Made by a program: the position numbers and the translations under genes. DNA of 64,000 nucleotides from Streptacidiphilus sp. ASG 303 (GTDB taxonomy: Bacteria; Actinomycetota; Actinomycetes; Streptomycetales; Streptomycetaceae): assembly GCF_020991365.1 (NCBI RefSeq), contig NZ_JAJLRA010000004.1:124001-188000 (forward strand). The letters are read 5' to 3'. The notes beneath the pieces are model-generated. The model was not told the origin of the DNA. It made no database searches and worked only from the letters and a program-made list of their open reading frames with translations. Below are positions 25,433-32,925 of the stretch, one piece after another (the stretch's first letter is position 1; every line of letters starts with the position of its first letter).

Positions 25433-26593
25433 ATGACCGTCCTGGACCAGCAGCCGGACGCCGCCGGCCCCGGCCGGCCGCACCCCGCGCCGCCCCCGTG
25501 GCACCCCGGCGCGCAGGCCCCCCGCACCGACCCGGCGCCGCTCCTGCCCGACCCGGCGCCGGTGCGCGCCCTCGGCACCCCCGCCGCCTCCTCCCTCGAC
25601 CCGGAGCTGCTGCGCGGCCTGTACCGGCGCCTGGTCGCGGGCCGCCGGTACAACCAGCAGGCCACCACCCTCACCAAGCAGGGCCGGCTCGCCGTCTACC
25701 CCGCCTCCACCGGCCAGGAGGCCTGCGAGGTCGCCGCCGCGGCCGTGCTCCGCGAGGACGACTGGCTCTTCCCCAGCTACCGCGACACCCTCGCCGTCGT
25801 CTCCCGCGGTGTGGACCCCCTGGAGGCGCTGACCCTCCTGCGCGGCGACGCCCACAGCGGCTGGGACCCGGTCCGGTGGCGCACCGCCCCCCTCTCCACC
25901 CCCCTCGCCACCCAGCTCCCGCACGCCGTCGGCCTCGCCCACGCCGCCCGGCTGCGCGGCGACGACGTGGTCGCCCTCGCCATGGTCGGCGACGGCGGCA
26001 CCAGCGAGGGCGACTTCCACGAGGCGCTCAACTTCGCCGCGGTGCTGAACGCCCCCGTCGTCTTCCTCGTGCAGAACAACGGCTACGCCATCTCCGTGCC
26101 GCTCGCCAAGCAGTCCGCCGCGCCCAGCCTCGCCCACAAGGCCGTCGGCTACGGCGTCCCCGGCCGCCTGGTCGACGGCAACGACGCCGCCGCCGTCCAC
26201 ACCGTCCTCGCCGAGGCCGTCGAGCACGCCCGCTCCGGCCGCGGCCCCGTGCTGGTGGAGGCCGTCACCTACCGCCTCGACCCGCACACCAACGCCGACG
26301 ACGCCGGCCGCTACCGCGGCGACGACGAGGTCGCCGCCTGGCGCGCGCACGACCCGGTCGCCCTGATGGAGCGCCACCTCCGCGACGCCGGGCTGCTCGA
26401 CGACGAGGCGGTGCGGCAGGCCGCCGACGCCGCCGAGGAGCTGGCCGCCCGGATGCGCGAGGAGTTCCACGCGGAGCCGAAGCTCGACCCGATGTCCCTC
26501 TTCGCCCACGTCTACGCCGAACCCACCCCCCAGCTGCGCGAGCAGGCCGACCAGCTCGCCGCCGAACTCGACGCCGAGGCAGTGGCCCGATGA
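25433..26593 (+). CDS. bkdA: Branched-chain 2-oxoacid dehydrogenase E1 component, alpha subunit
   Basis: Thiamine diphosphate enzyme subunit of 386 aa that decarboxylates a 2-oxoacid, most likely from valine, leucine or isoleucine. The ThDP motif is GDGGTSEGDFHEALNFA near 186, closing with NN in VFLVQNNGYAI near 215. DPHTNADDAGRYR near 285 is the phosphorylation-loop region of the family. The ATG has GGAGG 9 nt upstream. It overlaps the E1 beta ATG by 4 bp (ATGA), so subunits are made in step. The Lrp neighbour favours the branched-chain over the pyruvate enzyme. No E3 gene is present, so lipoamide dehydrogenase comes from elsewhere. Confidence 0.88.
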   Translation: MTVLDQQPDAAGPGRPHPAPPPWHPGAQAPRTDPAPLLPDPAPVRALGTPAASSLDPELLRGLYRRLVAGRRYNQQATTLTKQGRLAVYPASTGQEACEVAAAAVLREDDWLFPSYRDTLAVVSRGVDPLEALTLLRGDAHSGWDPVRWRTAPLSTPLATQLPHAVGLAHAARLRGDDVVALAMVGDGGTSEGDFHEALNFAAVLNAPVVFLVQNNGYAISVPLAKQSAAPSLAHKAVGYGVPGRLVDGNDAAAVHTVLAEAVEHARSGRGPVLVEAVTYRLDPHTNADDAGRYRGDDEVAAWRAHDPVALMERHLRDAGLLDDEAVRQAADAAEELAARMREEFHAEPKLDPMSLFAHVYAEPTPQLREQADQLAAELDAEAVAR

Positions 26594-27618
26594 CGACCGC
26601 CCCGACCGCCGCCGGAACCGCGCCCGCGCCCGCCGCCCCCGCGGCCACCATGGCGCAGGCCTTCAACACCGCGCTGCGGCACGCCCTGCGCGACGACCCC
26701 TCCGTCCACGTCCTCGGCGAGGACGTCGGCACCCTCGGCGGCGTCTTCCGCATCACCGACGGCCTGGCCGCCGAGTTCGGCGACGACCGCTGCACCGACA
26801 CCCCCCTCGCCGAGGCCGGCATCCTCGGCACCGCCGTGGGCATGGCCATGTACGGGCTGCGGCCCGTCGTCGAGATGCAGTTCGACGCCTTCGCCTACCC
26901 GGCCTTCGAGCAGCTCGTCTCGCACGTCGCCAAGATGCGCAACCGCACCGCCGGGCGGATGCCGCTGCCGATCACGATCCGCATCCCCTACGGCGGCGGC
27001 ATCGGCGGCGTCGAGCACCACAGCGACTCCTCCGAGGCGTACTACGTCCACACCCCCGGCCTGCACGTCGTCACCCCCGCCACGGTCGGGGACGCCTACG
27101 GGCTGCTGCGGGCCGCCATCGCCTCCGACGACCCGGTCGTGGTGCTGGAGCCCAAGCGCCTGTACTGGTCCAAGGCCGCCTGGAACCCCGAGGCCCCCGC
27201 CGCCGTGGAGCCCCTCGGCCGCGCGGTGCTGCGCCGGCCCGGGACCTCGGCCGTGCTGATCACCTACGGCCCCTCCCTCCCCGTGTGCCTGGAGGCCGCC
27301 GAGGCCGCCGCCGCCGAGGGCTGGGACGTCGGCGTCCTCGACCTGCGCAGCCTCGTCCCGTTCGACGACGCGACGGTCTGCGAGGTCGTCCGCGGCGTCG
27401 GCCGGGCCGTGGTCGTCCACGAGGCGTCCGGCTTCGCCGGGGTGGGCGCGGAGATCGCCGCCCGCGTCACCGAGCGCTGCTTCCACCACCTGGAGGCGCC
27501 GGTGCTGCGCGTCACCGGCTTCGACATCCCGTACCCGCCGCCGATGCTGGAGCGCCACCACCTGCCCGGGGTGGACCGCATCCTCGACGCGCTGGCCCGC
27601 CTGCAGTGGGAGGACTGA
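26590..27618 (+). CDS. bkdB: Branched-chain 2-oxoacid dehydrogenase E1 component, beta subunit
   Basis: Protein of 342 aa completing the E1 heterotetramer. Recognisable blocks are VHVLGEDVGTLGGVFRITDG (with the ThDP-activating Glu), DTPLAEAGILGTAVGMAMYG, PYGGGIGGVEHHSDSSEAYY with the active-site HH pair, and VLDLRSLVPFDDATV plus FDIPYPPPMLE in the C-terminal transketolase-type domain. The first 20 residues are a Thr/Ala/Pro-rich tail. The start overlaps the alpha-subunit stop, and the E2 gene follows after 4 nt, giving a tight operon. Confidence 0.9.
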   Translation: MTTAPTAAGTAPAPAAPAATMAQAFNTALRHALRDDPSVHVLGEDVGTLGGVFRITDGLAAEFGDDRCTDTPLAEAGILGTAVGMAMYGLRPVVEMQFDAFAYPAFEQLVSHVAKMRNRTAGRMPLPITIRIPYGGGIGGVEHHSDSSEAYYVHTPGLHVVTPATVGDAYGLLRAAIASDDPVVVLEPKRLYWSKAAWNPEAPAAVEPLGRAVLRRPGTSAVLITYGPSLPVCLEAAEAAAAEGWDVGVLDLRSLVPFDDATVCEVVRGVGRAVVVHEASGFAGVGAEIAARVTERCFHHLEAPVLRVTGFDIPYPPPMLERHHLPGVDRILDALARLQWED

Positions 27619-27622
27619 ACCG

Positions 27623-28990
27623 ATGCCCGTGGTGCGCGAGTTCACCCTGCCCGACCTGGGCGAGGGGCTGACCGGGGCCGAGATCATCCGGTGGATGGTG
27701 GAGGTCGGCGAGGTCGTCGCCGTCGACCAGCCGGTGGTCGAGGTCGAGACCGCCAAGGCCTCCGTCGAGGTGCCGTGCCCGTACGGGGGCGTGGTCACCG
27801 CCCGCTTCGGCGAGCCCGGCGAGGAGGTGCCCGTGGGGGCGCCGCTCGTCACCGTGGCGGTCGCCGCACCGGAGGGCGGCTCCTCCTCCCCCTCCGCGAA
27901 CGGCTCGTCCGGCAGCGGGTCGTCGGGCAGCGGCTCCGGGGCGAACGGCTCCGGCAACGTCCTGGTCGGCTACGGCACCGCCGGGGGGCACGGCGGGCCC
28001 CGGCGCCGCCGGGTCCGCCCGGCCGCGCCCGCGGCGCCCGTACGGACGGCGGCGCTCCCGGCCCCGGCCCCGGCCGCGCCGCCCGCCGCGCCCGCGCGCA
28101 GCGGTCCGGTCCCGGTGATCTCGCCGCTGGTCCGCCGCACCGCCCGCGAGCACGGCATCGACCTCGCCACCCTCACCGGCAGCGGGCCCGACGGCCTCAT
28201 CCTGCGCGCCGACGTGGCCCGTGCCGTGGCCGCCGCGCAGTCCCCGGCCGCCCCCGCCGCCTCCGGCCCCGCCTCCGCCTCCGGCGACGGCGACGAGGTC
28301 GTCCCGCTGCGCGGCCTGCGCCGCACGGTCGCCGAGAAGCTGTCCCGCAGCCGCCGGGAGATCCCCGACGCCACCTGCTGGGTCGACGCCGACGCCACGG
28401 AACTGCTGGCCCTCAAGGACCGGCTGGCCACCGGCGCCGGACCGCGGATCGGCCTGCTGCCGCTGCTCGCCCGCATCTGCACCGCCGCCCTCGCCCGCCA
28501 TCCCGACCTCAACGCGAGCGTGGTCACCGACCCCGACGGCACCCCGACCGCGATCCGCCGCCACCGCGCCGTCCACCTGGGCTTCGCGGCGCAGACCGGG
28601 CGCGGCCTGGTCGTGCCGGTGGTCCGCGACGCCCACCGGATGACCACGGAGCAGCTCGCCGCCGAGATGGCCCGGCTGACCGCGGCCGCCCGCGAGGGCA
28701 CCCTCACCCCGGCCGAGCTCACCGGCGGCACCTTCACCCTCAACAACTACGGCGTCTTCGGCGTCGACGGCTCCACCCCGATCGTCAACCACCCCGAGGC
28801 CGCCATGCTCGGTGTGGGCCGGGTCGCCGCCAAGCCGTGGGTGCACGGCGGGGAGCTGGCCGTCCGGCAGGTCACCCAGCTCTCCTTCACCTTCGACCAC
28901 CGGGTCTGCGACGGCGGAACGGCCGGCGGCTTCCTGCGGTTCGTCGCCGACTGCGTCGAGCAGCCGGGGGAGCTGCTGCGCCACCTCTGA
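27623..28990 (+). CDS. bkdC: Branched-chain 2-oxoacid dehydrogenase E2 component (lipoyl acyltransferase)
   Basis: Protein of 455 aa with one lipoyl domain, a subunit-binding domain and the acyltransferase core. The lipoyl Lys45 lies in VETAKASVEV. A Gly/Ser and then Pro/Ala linker (about 85-165) leads to the binding domain (ISPLVRRTAREHGIDLATLT). The catalytic domain has NNYGVFGVDGSTPI and the active-site motif FDHRVCDGG near 425. It transfers the acyl group to CoA and forms the core of the complex. Last gene of the operon; a small hairpin follows. Confidence 0.92.
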   Translation: MPVVREFTLPDLGEGLTGAEIIRWMVEVGEVVAVDQPVVEVETAKASVEVPCPYGGVVTARFGEPGEEVPVGAPLVTVAVAAPEGGSSSPSANGSSGSGSSGSGSGANGSGNVLVGYGTAGGHGGPRRRRVRPAAPAAPVRTAALPAPAPAAPPAAPARSGPVPVISPLVRRTAREHGIDLATLTGSGPDGLILRADVARAVAAAQSPAAPAASGPASASGDGDEVVPLRGLRRTVAEKLSRSRREIPDATCWVDADATELLALKDRLATGAGPRIGLLPLLARICTAALARHPDLNASVVTDPDGTPTAIRRHRAVHLGFAAQTGRGLVVPVVRDAHRMTTEQLAAEMARLTAAAREGTLTPAELTGGTFTLNNYGVFGVDGSTPIVNHPEAAMLGVGRVAAKPWVHGGELAVRQVTQLSFTFDHRVCDGGTAGGFLRFVADCVEQPGELLRHL

Positions 28991-28997
28991 GGCCGCC

Positions 28998-29017
28998 TCC
29001 CGGGGCGTCCCCCGGGA
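28998..29017 (+). terminator. Possible terminator of the 2-oxoacid dehydrogenase operon
   Basis: TCCCGGGG and CCCCGGGA form an 8-bp stem around CGTC, 8 nt after the E2 stop. Short but GC-rich. Confidence 0.4.
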
Positions 29018-29050
29018 CCCGTCCCGGGCATCCCTCCTCTCCGGCTGGCG

Positions 29051-29076
29051 TTGACGCCGACGTCAAGGTCTACCGT
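29051..29076 (+). promoter_or_regulatory. MerR-type operator/promoter
   Basis: TTGACG (29051-29056), CCGA, CGTCAA (29061-29066) is a perfect inverted repeat whose first arm reads as a -35 box. TACCGT (29071-29076) is -10-like, but the 14-bp gap is shorter than normal, so the true -10 is uncertain. Autoregulation by the MerR protein is likely. Confidence 0.5.
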
Positions 29077-29109
29077 CGGTGCGACGGCACAGCCGGAGAG
29101 GAGCGGCCG

Positions 29110-29511
29110 ATGCGGATCGGGGAGCTCGCGGCGCGGGCGGGCACGTCCACCCGCACGCTGCGGTACTACGAGTCGCGCGGACTGATCGGCTCGCGGCGCG
29201 CCGTCAACGGGTACCGCGAGTACGACGAGGACGACCTGCGGCAGGTGCGGGAGATCCGCGCCCTGCTGGACTTCGGCTTCGGCCTGGAGGAGACCCGGCC
29301 GTTCGTGGAGTGCCTGCGGGCGGGCCACGACGCGGGCGACGCCTGCCCGGCGTCGCTGGAGGTCTACCGGCGCAAGCTGGCCGAGCTGGACGCCTGCATC
29401 GACCGCCTCCGGGACGTCCGGGAGCGGCTGCGCCGCCAGCTGGCCGTGGCCGACTCCGCCCACGCGGCACCCGAGCCCCGGTGCGGACTCGCTCCGCACC
29501 CGGGCGACTGA
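29110..29511 (+). CDS. MerR-family transcriptional regulator, possibly redox-responsive
   Basis: Regulator of 133 aa. The N-terminal MerR helix-turn-helix and wing (1-70) read MRIGELAARAGTSTRTLRYY and GYREYDEDDLRQV. The dimerisation helix (75-120) carries Cys residues (VECLRAGHDAGDACPAS and DACIDRL), and another Cys lies near the end, so thiol sensing is possible. The ATG has AGAGGAG 8 nt upstream. The thioredoxin gene starts 29 nt after its stop, and such MerR-thioredoxin pairs are usual in streptomycetes. Thiol control is inferred from the partner and the Cys residues only. Confidence 0.87.
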   Translation: MRIGELAARAGTSTRTLRYYESRGLIGSRRAVNGYREYDEDDLRQVREIRALLDFGFGLEETRPFVECLRAGHDAGDACPASLEVYRRKLAELDACIDRLRDVRERLRRQLAVADSAHAAPEPRCGLAPHPGD

Positions 29512-29540
29512 GGACGACGGGCCGACGACGGGAGCGGGAC

Positions 29541-29951
29541 ATGGTGCACGTGAAGGCAGGGCACGGGACAGCTGGGCACGGGACAGCTGGGCACGGGACG
29601 GTTGGGCACGGGGCGGCGGGGGCGGTGCAGGACGCCGTCCGGACGGTGGTGGACGCGGACTTCGCCGCCGAGGTGCTGGGGTCGGACCTTCCGGTGCTGG
29701 TGGAGTTCACGGCGGCCTGGTGCGCGCCGTGCCGGATGATGGCGCCGGTCCTGACGGAGATCGCCGGCGAGGAGGCGGGCCGGCTGCGGGTGGCGGTCCT
29801 GGACGTGGACGAGAACCCGGAGACCACGGCGGCGTACGGGGTGCTGTCGATGCCCACGCTCATGGTGTTCCGCGGCGGTGAGCCGGTGCGGTCGCTGGTG
29901 GGCGCCCGCCCGAAGCGGCGCCTGCTCCAGGAGCTCGCCGACGTGCTGTGA
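29541..29951 (+). CDS. Thioredoxin with repeat-built N-terminal tail
   Basis: Protein of 136 aa. The thioredoxin domain (about 28-136) has the active site AAWCAPCRMMAPV, the cis-proline in LSMPTLMVFRGG and DVDENPETTAAYGV. It would reduce protein disulfides with thioredoxin reductase encoded elsewhere. Residues 7-27 are HGTAG-type repeats from four 15-bp DNA units, not part of a normal thioredoxin and without signal-peptide character. ATG has GGGAGCGGG 4 nt upstream. Cotranscribed with the MerR gene and ended by a strong hairpin. Confidence 0.92.
   Translation: MVHVKAGHGTAGHGTAGHGTVGHGAAGAVQDAVRTVVDADFAAEVLGSDLPVLVEFTAAWCAPCRMMAPVLTEIAGEEAGRLRVAVLDVDENPETTAAYGVLSMPTLMVFRGGEPVRSLVGARPKRRLLQELADVL
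29559..29618 (+). repeat. 15-bp coding minisatellite (HGTAG units)
   Basis: Four in-frame units of GGGCACGGGACAGCT; the first two are identical and the last two slightly diverged. They encode the tail of the thioredoxin. Confidence 0.9.
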
Positions 29952-30314
29952 GCGGACGGCGCGGGGGCGGTCCGGCGCTCCGCCGGGCCGCCCCCGCGCG
30001 TGCGTGCGGCCGGGGGCGGCGGCCCGTCCGGGCGACGGTGTGCCGGGACGGCGGTGCACCGGGACGGCGGTGCGGACAGGCCGGGCGCTCCCCGGCCCGG
30101 CCGGTCGGCGGGGGCGTCCGCGGCGTGAGGGTAGCGCGCGGAACGTGTGTGCGCCGCAATCTTCCCGCTATTTGTCCGATCAGCTGCGCGGCATGTAAGG
30201 CTACGGCACCGGCTGGAATTCCCCCGGACCACTCAGGGGCGTTTTCTGAATTCCGCCGATCGGAACTGGTCAGAATCGAAGAATTGTTTCTGCATTTCGG
30301 AGTCGAGGCCGATC
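29952..30314. other. Intergenic region with AT-richer leader of the flavohemoprotein gene
   Basis: After the terminator the sequence is GC-rich up to about 30140, then becomes clearly less GC-rich until the start codon (for example GAATTGTTTCTGCATTTCGG near 30280). GAATTC-like segments occur at 30217 and 30249. This is presumably a long regulated promoter/leader. A 56-codon in-frame extension exists here but looks non-coding. Confidence 0.45.
29959..29999 (+). terminator. Terminator of MerR-thioredoxin operon
   Basis: A 12-bp perfect GC stem (29959-29970 with 29988-29999), starting 7 nt after the thioredoxin stop. Confidence 0.7.
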
Positions 30315-32126
30315 ATGGAAGCTCTGACGACCGAGCCGCCGCAGCCGGGTCGAGGACAGCCGGACGAGGAGCGGGCAGCCGCGCGGCCCAGGGGGGCCGC
30401 CGCCCCGGTCCTGGTACGCGCGGGCGTGGGCTCCACGGCGCCGGCCGCCGTCCCGGGCCTCACCCCGGCCGCCCCCCGGGAGTCGCTGACCGTCATCGAG
30501 CTGGCGCCCCCGCCCCCGGCCGCGTCCCCGGCCCCCGCCGTCCCGCCCGCGCCCGCCGTGCCCCCGGCGCTCCCCGCCGCGTCCGCCGCCCAGGCCGCAC
30601 CGCCCCTCCCCGCCGCCCCTCCGGCGGCCGGACCGCCGCCCCGGCCGCCCGTACCGCCGGCCCCGCCCGCCCCCGTCGTGCCGCCGCCCCCGGCCGTGCT
30701 CCCGTCCGCCGCCATCCCCGCGCCGGCCCTCCCGCAGCCCCCCACCCCCGTGCCGCCGACCCCCGTGCCGCCGCCTCCCGCGCCCACCGCCCCGGCCGCA
30801 CCGGCCCTGGTCCACGCCCGGACCGCCGTCCGGCCCCCCATCGAGCCCTTCATCACCCGCGCCCCCGGCCTCAACTGGTCCGGCCCCGGCGACAACTGGA
30901 GCCGCGCCTGGGGCACCCCCGTCCTCCCCGCCGCCGCGGCGCCCCCCGCGCCCGGTGCGGCGCTGCCCGCCCTCCGCCCCGCGGCGGCCCGGCCCGCGGG
31001 CGCCCCCACCCCCCGCGACCTCGACCTCGTCCACGCCTCGCTCGCCGCCCTCGAACCCGTCGCCGAGCGCGCCACCGCCCACTTCTACGCCCTGCTCTTC
31101 CTCCACCGGCCCGAACTGCGGTCGCTCTTCCCCGCCGCCATGGACGTGCAGCGCGACCGCCTCTTCCGGGCCCTGCTCACCGCCGCCCGCTGCGCCGGCG
31201 ACCCGGCGGCCCTGGCCCGGTACCTGCACCCCCTCGGCCGCAGCCACCGCCGGTACGGCGCCGCCGCCCAGCACTACGAACCGTTCGGCGCGTGCCTCCT
31301 CGCCGCCGTCTCCCGCTACTGCGGCAACCGGTGGGACGCCGAGACCGAGGAGGCCTGGCGCCGGGTGTACGCGCTGATCTCGCACACCATGGCCGAGGGC
31401 GCCCGGGAGGCCGCCGCCGCCCCCTCCTGGTGGCACGGCGAGATCGTCGCCCACGAGCAGCGCACCCCCGAGGTCGCGGTCCTCACCGTCCGCCCCGACC
31501 AGCCCTACCCCTACCGCGCCGGGCAGTACGCCGCCGTCGAGACGCCCTGGTGGCCCCGGGTGTGGCGCCCCTACTCCCTCGCCTGCGCACCCCGCCCCGA
31601 CGGGCTGCTCTCCTTCCACGTCAAGGCCGTGCCGGCCGGCTGGGTCAGCAACGCCCTCGTCCACCGCGCCCGGCCCGGCGACGTGCTGCGCCTCGGACCG
31701 GCCGAGGGTGGCATGGTCCTCGACCACGGGGCCCCCGGCCGCCTGCTCTGCCTCGGCGGCGGCACCGGCATCGCCCCCGTCCGGGCCCTGGTGGAGGAGG
31801 TCGCCGAGCGCGGCTCCGGCGACCGGGAGGTCCAGGTCTTCTACGGCGCCCGCCGCAACGAGGAGCTGTACGAGCTGCAGCCGCTGCTCCGCCTCGCCCG
31901 GCAGCACCCGTGGCTCACCGTGCACCCGGTGGTCTCCGACCAGCGCACCCCGGGCACGGCGGGGTCGCTGCCCGACGTGGTGCAGAGCCGCGGACCGTGG
32001 GCCGGGTACGACGCCTACCTCAGCGGACCGCCCGCGATGGTCCGCCGCAGCGTCGACGTCCTGCTGCGCTCGGGGGTGCCCGGCGACCGCATCCGGCACG
32101 ACCTGGGCGCCGCCGCGGGCGCCTGA
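30315..32126 (+). CDS. Flavohemoprotein-like globin/FAD/NAD reductase with Pro/Ala-rich N-terminus
   Basis: Protein of 603 aa; classic flavohemoproteins have about 400. Residues 1-230 are almost only Pro, Ala and Val (low complexity). A globin domain (about 233-365) shows HFYALLFLHRPELRSLFP and HYEPFGACLL with the presumed haem-binding His. The reductase follows: RPYSLACAP (FAD site, near 420) and LCLGGGTGIAPVRALVEE (NAD site, near 480), then YLSGPPAMV. Likely activities are nitric oxide dioxygenation or oxygen sensing. ATG 30315 is preferred because the upstream extension has different base use. No ribosome site is obvious. Confidence 0.85.
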   Translation: MEALTTEPPQPGRGQPDEERAAARPRGAAAPVLVRAGVGSTAPAAVPGLTPAAPRESLTVIELAPPPPAASPAPAVPPAPAVPPALPAASAAQAAPPLPAAPPAAGPPPRPPVPPAPPAPVVPPPPAVLPSAAIPAPALPQPPTPVPPTPVPPPPAPTAPAAPALVHARTAVRPPIEPFITRAPGLNWSGPGDNWSRAWGTPVLPAAAAPPAPGAALPALRPAAARPAGAPTPRDLDLVHASLAALEPVAERATAHFYALLFLHRPELRSLFPAAMDVQRDRLFRALLTAARCAGDPAALARYLHPLGRSHRRYGAAAQHYEPFGACLLAAVSRYCGNRWDAETEEAWRRVYALISHTMAEGAREAAAAPSWWHGEIVAHEQRTPEVAVLTVRPDQPYPYRAGQYAAVETPWWPRVWRPYSLACAPRPDGLLSFHVKAVPAGWVSNALVHRARPGDVLRLGPAEGGMVLDHGAPGRLLCLGGGTGIAPVRALVEEVAERGSGDREVQVFYGARRNEELYELQPLLRLARQHPWLTVHPVVSDQRTPGTAGSLPDVVQSRGPWAGYDAYLSGPPAMVRRSVDVLLRSGVPGDRIRHDLGAAAGA

Positions 32127-32179
32127 CCCCGGGCCCGCCGCCAGGGGAGGCGCCCGGGCCGGCCGGTCGCGTCCGGGCG

Positions 32180-32767
32180 TCAGCCCAGGTCGGGTGCGAG
32201 CAGCGCCCGCACGCCCTCGATGTTCGCCGCCAGGTAGGCCCGCAGCGACGGCGGCACCACGTTCACCGAGGTCACGCCCTCCCGCGTGAACGGCAGCCGG
32301 ACCACCTCGTACGCGCCGGCCGGCCGCTCGACCTCGGGGCCGTGGCGGCGCGCCGGGTCCATCGACTCCAGCCGGCAGACGAAGAAGTGCTGGACCTTGA
32401 CCCCGTCCCCGGCCTCGCCCCCGTCGCCGGCGGGCGCGCCGTCCGCCGCGGCCGCGCGCACGGGGTCGCAGCCGCAGTCCGCGCCGCCCGGGGGGACGCC
32501 GTGCGGGACGGTGTCGACGAAGGCGGGCACCACGTCGGAGACCTTGCCCCCGACCTCCTCGTCCACCTCCCGGTGCAGCGCGTCCACCACGCTGCGGTCG
32601 CCGGGCTCCACGCCTCCGCCCGGGGTGACCCAGTAGGGCGTGCACCCCGGCCGGGTGCGCTTGATCAGGACGATCTCCGCGGGCCCGCCCGGGTCCGCCG
32701 GGTCGAGGTCGAGCAGGATGGCGCGGGCGGTGCGCTTCACCACAGGGCGGTGGGCTGCGGAGCCCAT
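32180..32767 (-). CDS. Nudix hydrolase domain protein with altered Nudix box
   Basis: Protein of 195 aa. The fold is clear from RAILLDLDPADPGGPAEIVLIKRTRPGCTPYWVTPGGGVEPGD. The Nudix box reads GVEPGDR-SVVDALH-REVDEEVGG: Arg replaces the first conserved Glu, while REVDEEVG keeps the metal-binding part. A Cys/Gly-rich insertion (about 98-128) breaks the second half. It may hydrolyse a nucleoside diphosphate derivative or be a substrate-binding variant. ATG has GGAGG 5 nt upstream. Single gene, convergent with the flavohemoprotein. Confidence 0.85.
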   Translation of the reverse strand: MGSAAHRPVVKRTARAILLDLDPADPGGPAEIVLIKRTRPGCTPYWVTPGGGVEPGDRSVVDALHREVDEEVGGKVSDVVPAFVDTVPHGVPPGGADCGCDPVRAAAADGAPAGDGGEAGDGVKVQHFFVCRLESMDPARRHGPEVERPAGAYEVVRLPFTREGVTSVNVVPPSLRAYLAANIEGVRALLAPDLG

Positions 32768-32925
32768 GGTCACCTCCGGGCGGCCCCGGTGCGGCGGGGC
32801 GGGTCGGGCACGGGCGGGTTCTGCCGGCTGCCGGGGATTCTGCCGCGGACCGCGGACGGCGAAACCCGAACGGACGAGCGGGCTCCGCATGCGGGGACGG
32901 CCGCCGCGGGAGCGGCCGCCGGGCC

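Noticed and set aside
30147-30314. 56-codon N-terminal extension of the flavohemoprotein
   Set aside because: Base composition and residue content change abruptly at ATG 30315; the upstream part looks like an untranslated leader.
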